Assembly (NCBI RefSeq): GCF_018219155.1
Contig: NZ_CP056123.1
Span: 3,667,505-3,731,504, forward strand
Reading direction: 5' to 3'
Length of the DNA: 64,000 nucleotides
DNA from: Moritella sp. 24
GTDB taxonomy: Bacteria > Pseudomonadota > Gammaproteobacteria > Enterobacterales > Moritellaceae
This document shows positions 62,700 through 64,000 of this stretch, one piece after another. Made by a program: the position numbers and the translations under genes. The notes beneath the pieces are model-generated. The model was not told the origin of the DNA. It saw nothing but the letters and a program-made list of their open reading frames with translations, and did not search any database. Position 1 is the stretch's first letter, and every line of letters starts with the position of its first letter.

Positions 62700-63458
62700 A
62701 TGTTAAAACAACTCAGTATTATAGTTATATCAACCTCACTATTACTCCCCTCTTTCTCTTATGCTTCTAACGATGGCAATCAAACAAATCAATCTTTTAG
62801 CAAAGCCAAAAAAATGCTTGAGCGAGAGGTTTACACTAAAGTACCTAAGCTGACGATCTATTGTCAGGCCGATTTTAATAGTAAAAAGAAGATCACTGAC
62901 CATAATGGCTTTACCTCTACAAAGCATGTAAAACGTCAGGCTAAAATAGAATGGGAACACGTTGTGCCAGCCGAGAACTTTGGCCGTAATTTTAAAGAAT
63001 GGCGTGAAGGTGATAGCGCATGTGTAAACAGTAAAGGTAAAATCTTTAAAGGCCGTCGTTGTGCAGAAAAGTTGAATATCCCTTACCGTTATATGCAAGC
63101 AGATATGTATAACCTATATCCCGCTATTGGTGCAGTGAATGCCCTGCGCAGTAATTATAACTTTGCGTCACAAGTTACCGCAGAAAAGAATCAATTCGGT
63201 AGTTGCCCAATCAAAATGAAAAATAAAACTGTACAACCGCCTGATTATGCCAAAGGTCAAATTGCTCGTGCTTACCTTTATATGGAAGCTGCTTATCCCG
63301 CTTATAACATAGGTAGACAAAAACGAGAGTTACAAGCATGGGATAAACAATACCCTGTAACACGAACTGAATGCCGACGTACTCAATTAATTGAAAACTT
63401 ACAAGGTAACGAAAATAGTATTGTTAAATCGGCCTGTTTAGATCGCGGACTTTGGTAA
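62700..63458 (+). CDS. endA: Secreted/periplasmic endonuclease I (EndA/Dns)
   Basis: Non-specific DNase, periplasmic or secreted, of the beta-beta-alpha metal family. Signal peptide MLKQLSIIVISTSLLLPSFSYA. The catalytic His is in IEWEHVVPAENFGR, and the metal Asn in ADMYNLYPAIGAVNALRSNY, where the usual HN of the family is YN. Six or more cysteines (YCQAD, SACVN, RRCAEK, GSCP, TECRR, SACLD) would form disulfides, as in Vibrio Dns. About 252 residues. GGAG lies eleven bases before the ATG. Confidence 0.94.
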   Translation: MLKQLSIIVISTSLLLPSFSYASNDGNQTNQSFSKAKKMLEREVYTKVPKLTIYCQADFNSKKKITDHNGFTSTKHVKRQAKIEWEHVVPAENFGRNFKEWREGDSACVNSKGKIFKGRRCAEKLNIPYRYMQADMYNLYPAIGAVNALRSNYNFASQVTAEKNQFGSCPIKMKNKTVQPPDYAKGQIARAYLYMEAAYPAYNIGRQKRELQAWDKQYPVTRTECRRTQLIENLQGNENSIVKSACLDRGLW

Positions 63459-63484
63459 GAATATAACGCACAACATGGTAGGGT

Positions 63485-63516
63485 CTACATTGCACTATTT
63501 CATTATTGCAATGTAG
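63485..63516 (+). terminator. Hairpin after endA
   Basis: CTACATTGCA and TGCAATGTAG around 12 bases, extended by a GT pairing; T run is weak. Confidence 0.6.
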
Positions 63517-63584
63517 GTCTATTCTTTGGCTATTATAGTGCCATGAACGCCGTTTTCATCTTGCTCCGCCCCTACCACTTATCA

Positions 63585-63622
63585 CTCTATTCTCTATTCT
63601 CTATTCTCTATTCTCTATTCTC
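63585..63622. repeat. Heptanucleotide tandem repeat (CTCTATT)x5
   Basis: Five exact copies of CTCTATT plus CTC, ending one base before the stop of the leftward LysR gene. Exact copies suggest recent slippage. Confidence 0.9.
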
Positions 63623-63623
63623 A

Positions 63624-64000
63624 TTAATTTGGCACACATGCAGCAAGATTCAGTTGCAACCAATTAGTGAATGCTTTCTGTAATTCTCCACTCTCATCGT
63701 CTTGAGCTAATGAAGAATTATCTTGGCTTAATAAAATATAATGATGACCCGAACGCTTAAAACCAAACGGGGCAACTAAATTACCACGTTGTAGATCGTC
63801 CATAACTAAAGGGTATGAACCTATCGCAGCACCTAAGTTATCAACCACTGCTTGTAAGCAAAAATAGAAATGTGCGAATGTCTGCTCACTTTGTATCTGA
63901 AGATCTTGAACTTGAATCGTTTGAACCTGAACACTTGAAACTTGAAAATTGTCTCCCTGACTAGCGACCGAACTAGCGATCGAATTATCTTGTAACCAAC
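63624..64000 (-). CDS. LysR-family regulator, C-terminal part (5' end outside window)
   Basis: About 125 C-terminal codons of a leftward gene that runs off the window. The last 75 residues, LQAVVDNLGAAIGSYPLVMDDLQRGNLVAPFGF, match the end of the LysR effector-binding domain, GcvA-like. Upstream the frame stays open through WLQDNSIASSVASQ and then a Gln/Val/Ser stretch (FQVSSVQVQTIQVQDLQIQ), which relatives do not have at this place. The DNA-binding domain lies beyond the edge. A frame starting at the internal GTG near 63848 would be only a fragment. Confidence 0.75.
   Translation of the reverse strand, partial: WLQDNSIASSVASQGDNFQVSSVQVQTIQVQDLQIQSEQTFAHFYFCLQAVVDNLGAAIGSYPLVMDDLQRGNLVAPFGFKRSGHHYILLSQDNSSLAQDDESGELQKAFTNWLQLNLAACVPN

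Noticed and set aside
63585-63622. Possible CRISPR-like short repeats here and at 34049
   Set aside because: Units of seven bases without spacers are microsatellites, not CRISPR.

Overview
This looks like a stretch of core chromosome from a marine, probably cold-adapted gammaproteobacterium. I favour Moritella or a near relative in the Alteromonadales/Vibrionales. The reasons are the AT-rich sequence (about 60% by eye), gammaproteobacterial gene neighbours (yejAB, raiA-pheA, aroF-tyrA, dapA-bamC, sfsA-dksA-gluQ-pcnB-folK-panB-panC), GH19 chitinase-like and GspH/MshA-like pilin genes, and protein sequences close to but distinct from E. coli and Vibrio. The genus is an inference. I saw no tRNA, rRNA, CRISPR array, insertion sequence, phage gene or integron.

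Layout. 1-4.4 kb: end of a Yej peptide importer and a GGDEF-EAL protein. 4.5-9 kb: raiA behind a very good CRP site, then pheA facing aroF-tyrA (aromatic amino acid synthesis). 9-14.6 kb: transaldolase, an RluA-type pseudouridine synthase, a SelW-like/M15 peptidase/small membrane protein cluster, and dapA-bamC. 14.7-17.6 kb: gcvR and bcp, neighbours in E. coli, here separated by three leftward genes including a Fur-box-preceded PepSY protein. 17.8-19.1 kb: two prepilin-like genes. 19.5-22.4 kb: a MocR regulator divergent from phhAB (phenylalanine to tyrosine), with three operator-like boxes between. 22.5-31.4 kb: perM, a TusA-like protein, a porin, an RND efflux pair and erpA. 31.7-37.1 kb: hemL, a beta-barrel protein and a 967-residue secreted GH19-type enzyme with an unassigned central region. 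37.5-47.2 kb: mrcB, a LysE exporter, arfB, an M23 endopeptidase, rlmF and hrpB. 47.3-55.4 kb: an orphan exported protein, then the sfsA-dksA-gluQ-pcnB-folK-panBCD block. 55.5-64 kb: transketolase, a ClC protein lacking the gating glutamate, metK behind MetJ-like boxes, sprT, a secreted endonuclease I and the end of a LysR regulator.

How genes work together. The window both makes (aroF, pheA, tyrA) and converts (phhAB) phenylalanine and tyrosine. panBCD together supply pantothenate. raiA, dksA, pcnB, rlmF and arfB are all translation or RNA-stress functions. PBP1b, the M23 and M15 peptidases, BamC, porins and the RND pair are envelope functions.

The most interesting signals are: the composite GH19 protein with a possible second catalytic domain; the ClC protein with GRAGP in place of GREGP; pcnB starting at a conserved AUU codon; the MocR/phhA operator cluster; the 21-bp repeat made from the 3' end of tyrA; and a glutamine/valine repeat inside the LysR effector domain. 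I do not see a wholly new multi-gene system here.
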